Source: Virgibacillus salarius
Lineage (GTDB): Bacteria; Bacillota; Bacilli; Bacillales; Amphibacillaceae
Direction: 5' to 3'
NCBI RefSeq assembly: GCF_039521925.1
Contig: NZ_BAAACY010000078.1
Location: forward strand, 1 to 64,000
DNA length: 64,000 nt
Positions 1 through 8,703 of the stretch are shown piece by piece. The translations under genes and the position numbers were made by a program. Within the stretch, counting starts at the first letter, position 1. Each line of letters begins with the position of its first letter. The notes below the pieces were generated by a model. The model searched no databases, was not told where the DNA came from, and saw only the letters and a program-made list of their open reading frames with translations.

Positions 1-65
1 AAAAGTGGTACTCACCAAATTATTGGCGAGTACCACTTTTTATTTTACTGGGTTTTGTCCCAGCC
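1..65. repeat. End of a GAGACAAAA-type hairpin element
   Basis: Positions 1-40 form a hairpin with a 13-base perfect outer stem (AAAAGTGGTACTC against GAGTACCACTTTT) and a few more pairs inside. It is followed by TTTTGTCCCAGCC at 53-65, the same terminal sequence that closes the larger element at 54845-55132. I read this as the right end of a truncated or window-cut copy of that family. The hairpin could also terminate transcription of whatever lies to the left. Confidence 0.6.
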
Positions 66-181
66 CCTTCTTCATAAAAAGAACCATATTGTAGAATAAA
101 ATTGAAGAGTCAGTACAGCCAAGTTCTATTATAGGAAGAATTTCTTGAAAATTACTAAATAAGATTGGCGGAATTAAAAAC

Positions 182-1063
182 ATGATTAAAATTAAAAGGT
201 TGATAGATTGTACAATAGCTGAAGCTGTAAAATCTTGGAATGAAGGTTTTGCGGGGTATTATATTGATACGACAACGACTCCTGAAAATCTTATAAAAAG
301 GATGGTCAATGAAGATCTTTCACCTTTATTATCTATAGTAGCCTTTAAAGATAACCAACCTATAGGAATTGTAATGAATGGTGTAAGAAAGGTTAAAGGA
401 AAAAAAGTTGCCTGGAATGGAGGAACAGGTGTTGCTAAGGAATATAGAAGCAAAGGAGTTGGAAAAATATTAATAGAGTCAACTCTCTCTATTTTAAAAG
501 AAGAAGGAGTAGATCTAGCAACACTTGAGGCAATAAGTAATAATACTAAAGCCATTTCTCTATATAAAAATATGGGCTATTTAATCTATGACAATTTAGA
601 GTATTTAACACTCAAGGGAAAGTTATTACAAAATCCGATTAAAGATTCAAATAGAAAATATAATGTCGAACGAGTAGCACCTCAGCAAATAGGTCAACTT
701 CTGTTTTATAAAACAATGAATCCTTGGCAAACGCAATGGCAAAGTGCCAAAAATGGTGAAGGGATCATCGTCAAAGATGATAGTGGAAATGAACTTGGCT
801 ATGCTTATTATCAAAAAATATTTAATTCTCAAGGGAGACATCTAAGTACTATTTTGTTTCAGTGTGAGTCGAAACCAGACCTGACAGATAGTGAGGAAAT
901 TGTCTATTTTATGTTAGGGGAGGTTTTTGGAGATTTTAAGGATGATATCATTCGAACAATTACTAATTTACCGATTACCAAAAGCGAATTACCTCTTACC
1001 ATTTTGAAACAGATTGGATTTCAAACAATAGCTCAACAGGTTTACATGACGAAAGAAATGTAA
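182..1063 (+). CDS. GNAT family N-acetyltransferase
   Basis: The product is 293 residues. Residues about 50-140 are a GNAT domain with the acetyl-CoA pyrophosphate loop seen as RSKGVGK (around residue 89), followed by the helix and the SISLYKNMGY-like end of the fold (NNTKAISLYKNMGY). The remaining 150 residues look like a second, degenerate GNAT-like half, as in two-domain members of the family. The acceptor substrate cannot be deduced. The start is ATG behind a weak GGCGGA. It stands alone; no operon partner follows within 150 bases. Confidence 0.8.
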   Translation: MIKIKRLIDCTIAEAVKSWNEGFAGYYIDTTTTPENLIKRMVNEDLSPLLSIVAFKDNQPIGIVMNGVRKVKGKKVAWNGGTGVAKEYRSKGVGKILIESTLSILKEEGVDLATLEAISNNTKAISLYKNMGYLIYDNLEYLTLKGKLLQNPIKDSNRKYNVERVAPQQIGQLLFYKTMNPWQTQWQSAKNGEGIIVKDDSGNELGYAYYQKIFNSQGRHLSTILFQCESKPDLTDSEEIVYFMLGEVFGDFKDDIIRTITNLPITKSELPLTILKQIGFQTIAQQVYMTKEM

Positions 1064-1214
1064 TCATTTTTTCTCAGTTTGATGTAGAAGTATGTTAACA
1101 AATAATATTAGAAGAGAAAGTAAAAGATACTAGATTAAAATTTTTTTGGGGAGGAAACAAATTATATCTACACCATACATATAGGTAATTATAACATTAT
1201 TAGTTACGCTTACA

Positions 1215-1508
1215 GTGCTTTATATGACTGGGCTCATACGAATGGGGATCAATTTGATGGTCCTTTTATTGATTATGGCTAAAATATACAGCTCAGAAGT
1301 TCAAGTTTTTTCTGAACGTACTGTTTACATTTTATCCAGTGTAATCGATTTCTTCTTAGCATTATCTTTAATTACAAATAATTGGGGATTCTTTTTATTA
1401 AGTTTACTGCCAGTTTTTATAAATGTAATTTTTGCGTTTTTTACTAAGAAAAACAAATATATAAAAAGATTCAATCAAAGTCATTCCGAAAATATAAAGC
1501 CACAGTAA
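1215..1508 (+). CDS. Small membrane protein, unknown, uncertain start
   Basis: About 97 residues with two to three hydrophobic stretches (near residues 8-25, 35-52 and 55-75) and a basic, hydrophilic C-terminus. I do not recognise the family. The start is a problem: a good GGGGAGGA at 1148-1155 is not followed by any ATG, GTG or TTG at the right distance, and the frame is closed by a TAG at 1182. The GTG at 1215 is simply the first possible start. The gene may therefore be a 5'-damaged remnant. It sits among other small membrane-protein genes separated by degenerate spacers. Confidence 0.4.
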   Translation: MLYMTGLIRMGINLMVLLLIMAKIYSSEVQVFSERTVYILSSVIDFFLALSLITNNWGFFLLSLLPVFINVIFAFFTKKNKYIKRFNQSHSENIKPQ

Positions 1509-1543
1509 TTCAGGAAGTGTATCTCGGGAATCATAACATTTAC

Positions 1544-1610
1544 ATTATGCCGCAAACGGGCGCAGTTGTTGAATAAGTAGTGTTCTAGAATTGGGCCATT
1601 TGATTGAGTA
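1544..1610 (+). repeat. Degenerate GGGCGC / GAATAA spacer
   Basis: The spacer carries AACGGGCGCAGTTGTTGAATAA followed by a TGGGCCATTTGATTGAGTAA-like block. Related blocks recur at about 2066-2140, 2480-2510, 2622-2690, 3063-3140 and 4215-4290. Each sits between small genes. The core is a GGGCGC or GGGCCAT followed after 6-10 bases by a GAATAA-like end. Function unknown. Confidence 0.45.
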
Positions 1611-1630
1611 AAACAAGGGGGACGATTAAT

Positions 1631-2053
1631 TTGTATTTCCCATCCAAGAAAGACAATTGGTTAGCTTTAATAATTTGGGGAGTAACACTTTTAATGGGCT
1701 GGCAGATGATAACTTATAAAAGCTTAGTAAGCTATATTATAGGTTTGCTAATAATTTGTCTGCTTTTATGGTTGTGGTTTGGAACTGGTTATAAAATTGA
1801 AGAAGGACTTATTAAAATCAAATCAGGCCCATTTAGAAGCACAGTGAAGATTAATGAAATAAAAAGATTGAATGCTACAAAAAATCCATTGGCAGGACCT
1901 GCACTATCCATTGATAGAATAGAGATTATTCATCGGAAATATGATATAGCGATAGTCTCTCCAAAAAATGTAGCCGAGTTTATTCGAGTTTTATTAACTG
2001 AAAATCAATATATTCAGGTCGACAATAATCTTTCCAACGACAAGAATAATTAA
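1631..2053 (+). CDS. PH-domain-like membrane protein (bPH_4 type)
   Basis: The product is 140 residues from the TTG at 1631, chosen because AAGGGGGAC ends about 8 bases upstream; an earlier in-frame TTG at 1604 has no such site. Two hydrophobic segments lie at about residues 12-30 and 36-52, then a soluble domain of about 80 residues begins with GYKIEEGLIKIKSGPF. That arrangement, and the I-x-x-I-x-R-L pattern that follows, resemble the short bacterial PH-like domain family (PF06713/DUF1200). The C-terminal half should face the cytoplasm. Role unknown. Confidence 0.6.
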   Translation: MYFPSKKDNWLALIIWGVTLLMGWQMITYKSLVSYIIGLLIICLLLWLWFGTGYKIEEGLIKIKSGPFRSTVKINEIKRLNATKNPLAGPALSIDRIEIIHRKYDIAIVSPKNVAEFIRVLLTENQYIQVDNNLSNDKNN

Positions 2054-2159
2054 GGTAAGACTATTCCAGAAAAGGGCGCGCTTCGCTTCTTGAATATGTG
2101 TGTGCTTCAGAGCTGGGTCATATTGTTGTATAATTTCGTGAAATATTGGGGGAACTGAT

Positions 2160-2447
2160 ATGAACTTTATTGAATCGATAGACCAGTTTTTAATGCAATT
2201 GGTCATAGTCCCTATTGTAGTAATTGGATTAGGTGTTTTGTCAGCAGTTACTACTAAAAGAATCTTTGTCGGACCTTTAGTGACATTAATTCTTAATTTG
2301 TTGTATGAAGTATGGTATGCAAAATATTATTATCCTAATTTGGAGATTAGTTTCACATCTTGGAATATATATTTTCCAATTATATCTCTAGTTATTTCTG
2401 GAATCTTTATATCAGCAAGGAAAACGAAACCAAAGGAGTCTCATTGA
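2160..2447 (+). CDS. Small membrane protein, DUF2651-like
   Basis: The product is 95 residues. The ATG follows GGGGGAACTGAT at ideal spacing. Three hydrophobic segments (about residues 12-32, 36-52 and 68-84) are separated by short polar turns, and the tail is lysine-rich. The pattern, including TTKR after the first helix and LYEVWY, reminds me of the DUF2651 family of small Bacillus membrane proteins, but that is recall, not a search. It lies in a run of small membrane-protein genes with repeated spacers on both sides. Confidence 0.5.
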   Translation: MNFIESIDQFLMQLVIVPIVVIGLGVLSAVTTKRIFVGPLVTLILNLLYEVWYAKYYYPNLEISFTSWNIYFPIISLVISGIFISARKTKPKESH

Positions 2448-2747
2448 AAAATTAATAACAGGTAACACTTAGGTCACCTATCTGGAATTGCGCCTCAATC
2501 GGGCCATATTGTTATAGAAATGCTTATCCACATCTACGATTGTAGAAACCGAGTTTCCTTTTTTTCTTCAGTTAAAAGCCTAGTTAATGATTGTTTCTAC
2601 TCAGAGATCTTATAACCGTACTCCAGAATAGGTCGCAGTTGTAGAATAAGAGCTGCGCTTCTATAGGTCCCATAATGTTTAATAAAATGAAACCTTTCAT
2701 AAGAGCAGTCGTATTTCAATTAAATGCTTTATTTCAGGAGGGGTAAT
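2448..2747. repeat. Non-coding spacer with several degenerate GGGC repeats
   Basis: I see no gene in these 300 bases. They contain at least three blocks of the spacer family: TCTGGAATTGCGCCTCAATC with GGGCCATATTGTTATAGAAA near 2480-2520, ACTCCAGAATAGGTCGCAG with TTGTAGAATAAG near 2622-2650, and a GGTCCCATAATG block near 2666-2690. The ribosome binding site of the next gene ends the spacer. Confidence 0.45.
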
Positions 2748-3053
2748 TTGAAACTTATATTTTATTTTTTCATCCTAGCTTTGATTGTATTTTTAAATAT
2801 TGGTCTTTATTTACCATTTTTAAAAGGCGATGAAGAAGATATTTGTAGTAATATAAACCGCTTGAAGAAATATAAGTGGTTTCAAGACCTTTTAAATAAT
2901 AAAAACTATAAAGAACTAATTGTTTATGATAAAGATGTGCGTAAAGTCATTGGAAAGTTCAGTGGTAATAAAATTGATAGCAAACTTTTTCAGAATATAT
3001 ACCGAAAAAAGCTGCATAACACTTTACATCAAAAATCAAACCGTTTGGCTTAA
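2748..3053 (+). CDS. Small membrane-anchored protein, unknown
   Basis: The product is 101 residues from the TTG at 2748, which follows AGGAGGGG by 5 bases. An N-terminal hydrophobic segment (about residues 2-25) acts as a signal anchor. The rest is hydrophilic and rich in lysine and asparagine and is probably outside the cell. I do not recognise it. It is another of the small orphan genes separated by the degenerate spacer blocks. Confidence 0.5.
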   Translation: MKLIFYFFILALIVFLNIGLYLPFLKGDEEDICSNINRLKKYKWFQDLLNNKNYKELIVYDKDVRKVIGKFSGNKIDSKLFQNIYRKKLHNTLHQKSNRLA

Positions 3054-3211
3054 TAATAATGAAACATTCATTAATCGGGCGCGATTCTGGAATAAACAAC
3101 TGCGTCCTGTGTTTAAGAAAAGGGGCAGATTGCTTAAGAACATGGAACTGTTTAGGAAAGAAAATGTGTTTACAATAAATGTAATTTTTTATGACCAAAG
3201 GAGAGGGTTTC

Positions 3212-4201
3212 TTGAAAGCTAAATGCCTTAAATTCAATGAATTTGGCAACCCCCAAGAAGTACTTAAAGTTGAATATAAAGACATTCAACCCCCAAAAGA
3301 AAACGAGGTTCTTGTACGCATGGTAGCTAGACCAATTAACCCATCTGATTTAATACCGATAAGGGGTGCTTACTCTCACAGAATTTCTTTACCAAATATT
3401 CCGGGTTATGAGGGAGTTGGAATTGTCGAAAACGTAGGTTCCTTGTTATCTCAAAATCTTATCGGCAAGCGGGTTTTGCCTATAAGGGGAGAAGGTACTT
3501 GGCAGGAGTTTGTTAAAACATCAGCAGAATTTACAGTGGCAATTCCAGATTCTATTGATGACTTTACAGCTGCGCAAATGTACATAAATCCAATTACAGC
3601 CTTGGTCATCTGTACTCAGGAGTTAGGATTAAGACCAAATGATATCCTCTTAGTCAATGCCTGTGGTTCATCTATCGGGCATATTTTTGCCCAATTATCT
3701 AAAGTGCTGGGCTTCCGGCTAATTGCGATAACTAGGAATGATGAGTATTCAAAGGATCTAATAAGGCTTGGTGCTTCTTATGTAATTAATACCTCTATAG
3801 ATCCATTACGTGAAACAGTTATGGATTTATCTGGTGGGTTTGGGGCCGATGCAGCTATTGATTCAATTGGGGGATCAGTCGGTAATGATCTAGCTTTTTG
3901 CGTTCGTCCTGAAAGTACTTTTTTAACCTTAGGTCTTTTATCAGGAATCCAAGTAGACTGGGCTAGGATTACAAATGAGGCAAAAGTGAACGCAAAGTTA
4001 TTTCATTTGCGGCATTGGAATAAAAGAGTCTCAGCCGATGTTTGGCAGGAGACATTTAACCATTTAATAACATTGGTTAATGGTAAAAAATTAAGGCTTA
4101 TGAGACCTAAATCATATCACAGTTTATCGGAAATACAGGAAGCTGTTCGGATTGTTGAATTATCGAGGGGAAATCAAGGCAAAGTGATTTTAACGAACTG
4201 A
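3212..4201 (+). CDS. Zinc-independent MDR oxidoreductase (enoyl-reductase-like)
   Basis: The product is 329 residues from the TTG at 3212, preceded by AAAGGAGAGG; the ATG at 3191 lies upstream of that site. It is a medium-chain dehydrogenase/reductase: an N-terminal GroES-like domain with NPSDL and GYEGVGIVENVG, then a Rossmann domain with NACGSSIG replacing the usual glycine-rich loop, then ITRNDE, where nucleotide specificity is set. There is no structural-zinc cysteine cluster, so it belongs with the quinone oxidoreductase / 2-enoyl thioester reductase branch (ETR-like). NADPH-dependent reduction of an activated double bond is the likely reaction. Substrate unknown. Confidence 0.75.
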   Translation: MKAKCLKFNEFGNPQEVLKVEYKDIQPPKENEVLVRMVARPINPSDLIPIRGAYSHRISLPNIPGYEGVGIVENVGSLLSQNLIGKRVLPIRGEGTWQEFVKTSAEFTVAIPDSIDDFTAAQMYINPITALVICTQELGLRPNDILLVNACGSSIGHIFAQLSKVLGFRLIAITRNDEYSKDLIRLGASYVINTSIDPLRETVMDLSGGFGADAAIDSIGGSVGNDLAFCVRPESTFLTLGLLSGIQVDWARITNEAKVNAKLFHLRHWNKRVSADVWQETFNHLITLVNGKKLRLMRPKSYHSLSEIQEAVRIVELSRGNQGKVILTN

Positions 4202-4202
4202 T

Positions 4203-4300
4203 AGGACTGCTTATTCCGTTAACGGGCGCTTTTCCGAATAAGGGTCAGCGCTCATTTTCATTAAAGGGCTATTTAGTTGAATAAAGACAAAATTGACTTG
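4203..4300 (+). repeat. Degenerate GGGCGC / GAATAA spacer
   Basis: Right after the oxidoreductase stop there are two to three spacer blocks: CCGTTAACGGGCGCTTTTCCGAATAA-type, a CAGCGCTC block and AAGGGCTATTTAGTTGAATAA-type. They are the clearest members of the small repeat family of this region. Confidence 0.45.
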
Positions 4301-4380
4301 ACAAAAAGACTAATTGAGTAATACTCTTAACCCCATTTAGTCTAATTAGACCATTGCAAACAAAGAAAGAAGGTTTTTCG

Positions 4381-5229
4381 ATGAAATCTATATTATTAAT
4401 CGGACAATCAAATATGGCAGGCAGAGGATTTATTGAGGATGTACCGCCAATTTATAATGAGTACATACATATGTTGCGAAACGGCAGATGGCAAATGATG
4501 GCAGAACCGCTTAATTTTGATCGTCACGTATCTGGTATTGGGCCGGCAGCCTCTTTTGCTCAGGCATGGACAGAGGATCATCAGGGCGAGTCCATTGGGC
4601 TAATAACCTGTGCCGAGGGAGGAAGCTCTATTGATGAGTGGTCAATTGATGGACTATTAACAAGACATGCGATTTCTGAAGCAAAATTCGCTATGGAAAC
4701 AAGTGAAATAGTGGGAATTCTGTGGCATCAAGGAGAAAGCGACAGTTACGGAGAACGTTATCAGACGTATGAAGATAAATTGCTTTCATTATTTAAACAC
4801 TTGAGAGAAGAATTGAATGCACCAGATATCCCGATTATTATCGGTGAATTGGGCCATTACCTTGGAGAGGTCGGATTTGGAAAAAGCGCTGTAGAATATA
4901 AACAAATAAACCAGATATTATCTAAAGTAGCTCATACCGAAAAAAATTGCTATATTGTAACATCAAAAGACTTAACAGCAAATCCAGATGGCATTCATAT
5001 TGATGCAATCTCCCAAAGAAAATTTGGATTAAGATACTATGAAGCTTTTTCAAAACAAAAGCATGTTTTGGATATTTTGGACATAGAGCATGAATGGATT
5101 GAAAAGGAAGCAAAACGAGAACTAACTAAAAATGAACGTATATTTGTTCAAAGTATGAAGTTTGCCTTAGGACAATTAAGTTTTGAGGAGTTTTCTATGA
5201 ATGTCTCCAATATTAATGAAAGCAAGTAA
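4381..5229 (+). CDS. SASA-family carbohydrate acetylesterase
   Basis: The product is 282 residues from the ATG at 4381 (AAGAAGG upstream). GQSNMAGRG at residues 8-16 is the nucleophile block of the sialate O-acetylesterase / acetylxylan esterase family (PF03629). AEGGSSIDEW and WHQGESDS are further family blocks, and PDGIHIDAISQ holds the expected catalytic histidine and aspartate. The family removes acetyl groups from sugars. There is no signal peptide, so it should act inside the cell. After about residue 225 there is an extra helical, charged tail. Neighbours give no pathway clue. Confidence 0.8.
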   Translation: MKSILLIGQSNMAGRGFIEDVPPIYNEYIHMLRNGRWQMMAEPLNFDRHVSGIGPAASFAQAWTEDHQGESIGLITCAEGGSSIDEWSIDGLLTRHAISEAKFAMETSEIVGILWHQGESDSYGERYQTYEDKLLSLFKHLREELNAPDIPIIIGELGHYLGEVGFGKSAVEYKQINQILSKVAHTEKNCYIVTSKDLTANPDGIHIDAISQRKFGLRYYEAFSKQKHVLDILDIEHEWIEKEAKRELTKNERIFVQSMKFALGQLSFEEFSMNVSNINESK

Positions 5230-5337
5230 ATTCTCTAATGTAATAATGCTTCACTTCTAAAAATGTCTTATCATGAAGAAATTGCTTAATTTCTATAGGA
5301 TCGTGTGTACTCAGATATAATTTTGATTCTCATGTAA

Positions 5338-5374
5338 AACCATTATTTTACATATCATTTAAATGATGGTTCTT
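5338..5374 (+). terminator. Possible terminator hairpin upstream of asnB
   Basis: AACCATTAT pairs with ATGATGGTT (one G-U pair) around a loop of about 19 bases, followed by a T-rich stretch. It could end the esterase transcript about 110 bases earlier, or be part of the asnB leader. Confidence 0.4.
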
Positions 5375-5416
5375 TATTTAAATTCATGTTAAAATATTTC
5401 TATTGCATTACTTTAA

Positions 5417-5434
5417 TGTAACGTTAATATTACA
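5417..5434. promoter_or_regulatory. Operator-like palindrome upstream of asnB
   Basis: TGTAA-N8-TTACA lies 42 bases before the asnB start. It resembles the GlnR/TnrA site TGTNA-N7-TNACA but has one extra base between the arms, so the assignment is uncertain. Nitrogen control of an asparagine synthetase would make sense. Confidence 0.35.
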
Positions 5435-5475
5435 ATTTTGATAGGGCCTTCCCTTTTTTAGAGAGGATATATGAT

Positions 5476-7383
5476 ATGTGTGGATTTGTAGGTATGTTAT
5501 TTGATACTCCAATGGAAAGATATGAACAAGATATTGCGCAATTTAAGGAACAAAATAATATTATAACCCACCGCGGTCCGGATGAGGAGCAATATTATTT
5601 TGACTCCTATGTATCATTTGGGTTCCGCCGATTAAGTATTATTGATATAGAGAGTGGAACACAACCATTAAGCTATAATGATAAGCAAATATGGATGGTT
5701 TTTAATGGGGAGATTTATAATTATTTAGAACTTAGACAAGACCTGATTAAAGAGGGTTATCACTTTGACACTGATTCAGACACAGAAGTGATTGCAGCTT
5801 TATTTGTTAAGTATAGAGAGGAGGCATTTAAATACTTAAGAGGAATGTTTTCTATTCTAATCTGGGATAAAGAAAGGAAAGAATTTTATGGTGCAAGAGA
5901 TCCATTTGGAATTAAACCGCTTTTCTATTATGAAAATGATTTAGGGACATGCTTTGCCTCAGAGAAGAAAAGTATCTCATTAATGATGGAAAAGGAGGAA
6001 GTAAATCTAGATGCATTACAACACTACTTCAGCTTTCAATACGTCCCAGAACCAATGACATTGTCCCGTGGGATAAAAAAGGTAAAACCTGGTCACTATT
6101 TTAAAAAGAAACCAGGTGAATCAATTGTATTTACTCAATATTGGCATGCTACATTTCAGCCAGTAACTAAGGACAAACATGATTGGATAAAACAAATTCA
6201 AGATGTAATGTACGATTCGGTGAATAAGCATTTGCGTAGCGATGTGCCGGTAGGATCATTTTTGTCTGGAGGGATTGATTCAACCTTAATTGTTTCTATT
6301 GCGAGGGAATTCAATCCAAATATTAAAACATTTTCAGTAGGATTTGAACGAGAAGGATTTTCCGAAATGGATGTAGCTAAAAAAACTGCAGATAAATTAA
6401 ATGTGGAAAATATAGCTACATTTATTTCTCCTGAAGAATATATAAATAGCCTACCAAAAATAATGTGGCATATGGATGATCCATTGGCTGACCCCTCTTG
6501 TGTGCCACTTTATTTTGTGTCAACGGAAGCAAGTCAACATGTAAAAGTAGTTTTATCCGGAGAAGGGTCTGATGAACTATTTGGTGGCTATAATATATAC
6601 CGTGAACCGGAATCCCTAAAGGTATTTGATTCCGTTCCAGCACCTGTAAGAGGTTTGCTAGCTAAAGTTTCAGCTGTTTTACCTGAAGGTGTAAAAGGTA
6701 AAAGCTTCCTGTATCGTGGTACAACTCCTTTACGTGACCGCTATATTGGAAATGCTAAGATGTTTGAAGAAGAAGAAAAACGCAAACTATTAAAGAAATA
6801 CAACGACCATGTACAATATCAGCAAATCACTGAATCACTATTTGATAATGTAGAGGAATATCCATTGGTAAATCAAATGCAATATATTGATATTAATACA
6901 TGGATGCGTGGTGACATACTATTAAAAGCAGATCGAGTAACAATGGCTAATTCCCTTGAATTACGCGTGCCTTTTTTGGATAAAGAAGTCTTTCAGGTTG
7001 CTAAGCAACTTCCTGTTGATATGAAAATTGCTAATGGTACAACAAAACAGATTCTAAGAGAAGCTTCTCGTGGGATTATTCCTGATCATGTACTTGATCG
7101 TAAGAAGTTAGGCTTCCCAGTACCTATTCGCCATTGGTTGAAAAATGAGTTGAATAGTTGGGCTAAACAACTTATTCGAAACAGTGAAACAGATCATTTG
7201 CTACACAAGGATTACATTTTACAATTACTTCAAGCGCACTGTCAGGGAAAAGTTGATTATAGCAGGAAAATTTGGACAGTTCTTATGTTTATGGTATGGC
7301 ATCAGAACTTTATAGAAGGAACATTCAAAAAGGAAGATATTCAAAAAATGGGACAAGAAAAAGAAGTGCTGGTATACAGCTGA
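5476..7383 (+). CDS. asnB: Asparagine synthase (glutamine-hydrolysing) AsnB
   Basis: The product is 635 residues, the usual length for AsnB. Cys2 is the glutaminase nucleophile of the N-terminal class II amidotransferase domain, followed by HRGPDEEQ and the FNGEIYN block. The C-terminal synthetase domain has the PP-loop LSGGIDST and SGEGSDELFGGYN. It converts aspartate, glutamine and ATP to asparagine, glutamate and AMP. Similarity to the B. subtilis AsnB C-terminal region (RKKLGFPVPIRHWLKNE) is strong as I remember it. The start is fixed by Cys2 and by GAGAGGATATAT upstream. It is a single-gene unit with a strong terminator 100 bases downstream. Confidence 0.95.
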   Translation: MCGFVGMLFDTPMERYEQDIAQFKEQNNIITHRGPDEEQYYFDSYVSFGFRRLSIIDIESGTQPLSYNDKQIWMVFNGEIYNYLELRQDLIKEGYHFDTDSDTEVIAALFVKYREEAFKYLRGMFSILIWDKERKEFYGARDPFGIKPLFYYENDLGTCFASEKKSISLMMEKEEVNLDALQHYFSFQYVPEPMTLSRGIKKVKPGHYFKKKPGESIVFTQYWHATFQPVTKDKHDWIKQIQDVMYDSVNKHLRSDVPVGSFLSGGIDSTLIVSIAREFNPNIKTFSVGFEREGFSEMDVAKKTADKLNVENIATFISPEEYINSLPKIMWHMDDPLADPSCVPLYFVSTEASQHVKVVLSGEGSDELFGGYNIYREPESLKVFDSVPAPVRGLLAKVSAVLPEGVKGKSFLYRGTTPLRDRYIGNAKMFEEEEKRKLLKKYNDHVQYQQITESLFDNVEEYPLVNQMQYIDINTWMRGDILLKADRVTMANSLELRVPFLDKEVFQVAKQLPVDMKIANGTTKQILREASRGIIPDHVLDRKKLGFPVPIRHWLKNELNSWAKQLIRNSETDHLLHKDYILQLLQAHCQGKVDYSRKIWTVLMFMVWHQNFIEGTFKKEDIQKMGQEKEVLVYS

Positions 7384-7483
7384 AGGTAAGACAACTTGTA
7401 TCAATATGTAAAACAAGAATCGAAGATTGCTAGCAGTAACCATTTATCTATGGAAAGTATTATGGATATGTCATCGAAAAAGC

Positions 7484-7518
7484 AAAGCCCCACTATCTTT
7501 TAGGAAGGGGCTTTAACT
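7484..7518 (+). terminator. Rho-independent terminator of asnB
   Basis: AAAGCCCC pairs with GGGGCTTT over a 15-base loop, followed by AACTTTT. Confidence 0.8.
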
Positions 7519-7634
7519 TTTAACTTAAAAGCAGTCAAACTACTTTGATAATTGATATGAAACAATAGGGATACCATGTTCCATTAATTTTCTTGGCTCG
7601 AGCCTGTTCGTAAATCTGAAAGGAGAGATTTGAT

Positions 7635-7858
7635 ATGGAAAATAGTACGGAACGCCAAATCTTAGAGGAGTTAAAAAATATAAATAAATCATTACAGTAT
7701 AGGAGCAATAAAATAGATGACATGGAAAACGTGGCAAACCACTCTTCATTATAGGAGATATATTAAAATCATTGTTCATTGGAGTTCTTATCGTTGGTCC
7801 AGCTATAGCAGTTGCAATAGTAGCTTTTCAAGTTATTAGTGGTTGGCTATTTAATTAA
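7635..7858 (+). pseudogene. Small membrane protein gene with a frameshift
   Basis: The ATG at 7635 follows GGAGAG by 7 bases and opens a frame of 39 codons, a hydrophilic helical N-terminus (ERQILEELKNINKSLQ), ending in TAG at 7752. In another frame, the next bases encode a hydrophobic segment (about KSLFIGVLIVGPAIAVAIVAF) that ends in TAA at 7856. Joining the two gives a protein with a helical N-terminus and one C-terminal membrane helix, a layout I associate with small Bacilli membrane proteins. One base appears to be missing near 7750. It could be a true lesion or a sequencing error. Confidence 0.6.
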
Positions 7859-7922
7859 TCACTTTCCTTATATAACTATTAATAAATAGCATATTACATT
7901 TTAGTTTTTGGGGGAGATATTA

Positions 7923-8150
7923 TTGAAAGTACTTAGACTTGTGTTAGCTATTATTGTAGTTTCATTATCAAGTTATGGTTTGATAACGGATACATCTGAA
8001 GTAATAATTCCTTATATATTATTATTTTTAGGGACAATGCTCTTTGTTACAGGCATTATTGAATTTAAAAAACGAAAGCCAACTGCCATTACGCTTATGC
8101 TTGCATCTGGTTTTAGCTTTTTTGTTACAATCTATACTTTAATAAGCTAA
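7923..8150 (+). CDS. Small membrane protein, DUF3953-like
   Basis: The product is 75 residues. The TTG at 7923 follows GGGGGAG by 6 bases and is preferred over an upstream in-frame TTG that overlaps the site. Three short membrane helices (about residues 3-20, 28-45 and 55-72) with a lysine-rich loop EFKKRKP between the second and third match my memory of the DUF3953 family. Function unknown. It is one of the small membrane genes of this accessory block. Confidence 0.55.
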   Translation: MKVLRLVLAIIVVSLSSYGLITDTSEVIIPYILLFLGTMLFVTGIIEFKKRKPTAITLMLASGFSFFVTIYTLIS

Positions 8151-8219
8151 CAGTGCTAGCATTGCATAAATGTTGCGCCTCGATTGAAACTCAGTGTTTA
8201 ACAAGGAGTGATAAATTCA

Positions 8220-8531
8220 ATGCCTATCTGTCAAAAGTGCAATAACAAGTGGAGCTGGAAACAAACCCTTAAGAAGATGTTTACATTGGATACCGGAATG
8301 ACTTGCCCCTATTGTAGAGAAAAACAATATCAAACACAAAAGTCAAAAAAGAAAGCAGGGCTTCTGAATTTTTTCGTTCCTCTACCACTATTATTTAATA
8401 TATTCTTTGATATTCCTGGAATTATCTTGCTTCGTTTATTTCCTGTTTTGTTCTTTTTGATTATGTCACTTCATCCGTTTTTAATAAGACTAAGCAATAT
8501 AGAAGAAGACTTTAATTTTTTTGAAAAATAA
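8220..8531 (+). CDS. CxxC-20-CxxC zinc-ribbon membrane protein
   Basis: The product is 103 residues; the ATG at 8220 lies 9 bases after AAGGAGTG. Residues 4-7 are CQKC and residues 29-32 CPYC, separated by 21 residues, with WSWKQTLKKMF between. This is the pattern of the cxxc_20_cxxc family (TIGR04104): a small zinc ribbon at the N-terminus followed by two membrane helices (about residues 52-68 and 72-88). Function unknown. Confidence 0.75.
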   Translation: MPICQKCNNKWSWKQTLKKMFTLDTGMTCPYCREKQYQTQKSKKKAGLLNFFVPLPLLFNIFFDIPGIILLRLFPVLFFLIMSLHPFLIRLSNIEEDFNFFEK

Positions 8532-8633
8532 AGCAACCGACCAAGCTCTTCCCGAAGGCATAAGAATGAGCGTGTTTTGCTTTGCTATCATCTTTTATGT
8601 AGCACGGTGCTGGATAATTTATGTAAAAATGTT

Positions 8634-8663
8634 TTGACATAAGCAAGTCTTTTACGATACAGT
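8634..8663 (+). promoter_or_regulatory. Candidate sigma-A promoter
   Basis: TTGACA at 8634-8639 and TACAGT at 8658-8663 with an 18-base spacer, 40 bases upstream of the membrane protein / XRE pair. Confidence 0.5.
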
Positions 8664-8703
8664 AAATGGAAAGAATTTTTGACATTTTTAGAAGGTGATA
8701 GCA

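Noticed and set aside
3063..3222. Second reading frame overlapping the end of the small gene at 2748
   Set aside because: It runs through spacer repeats and the ribosome binding site of the next gene and has no start site of its own.
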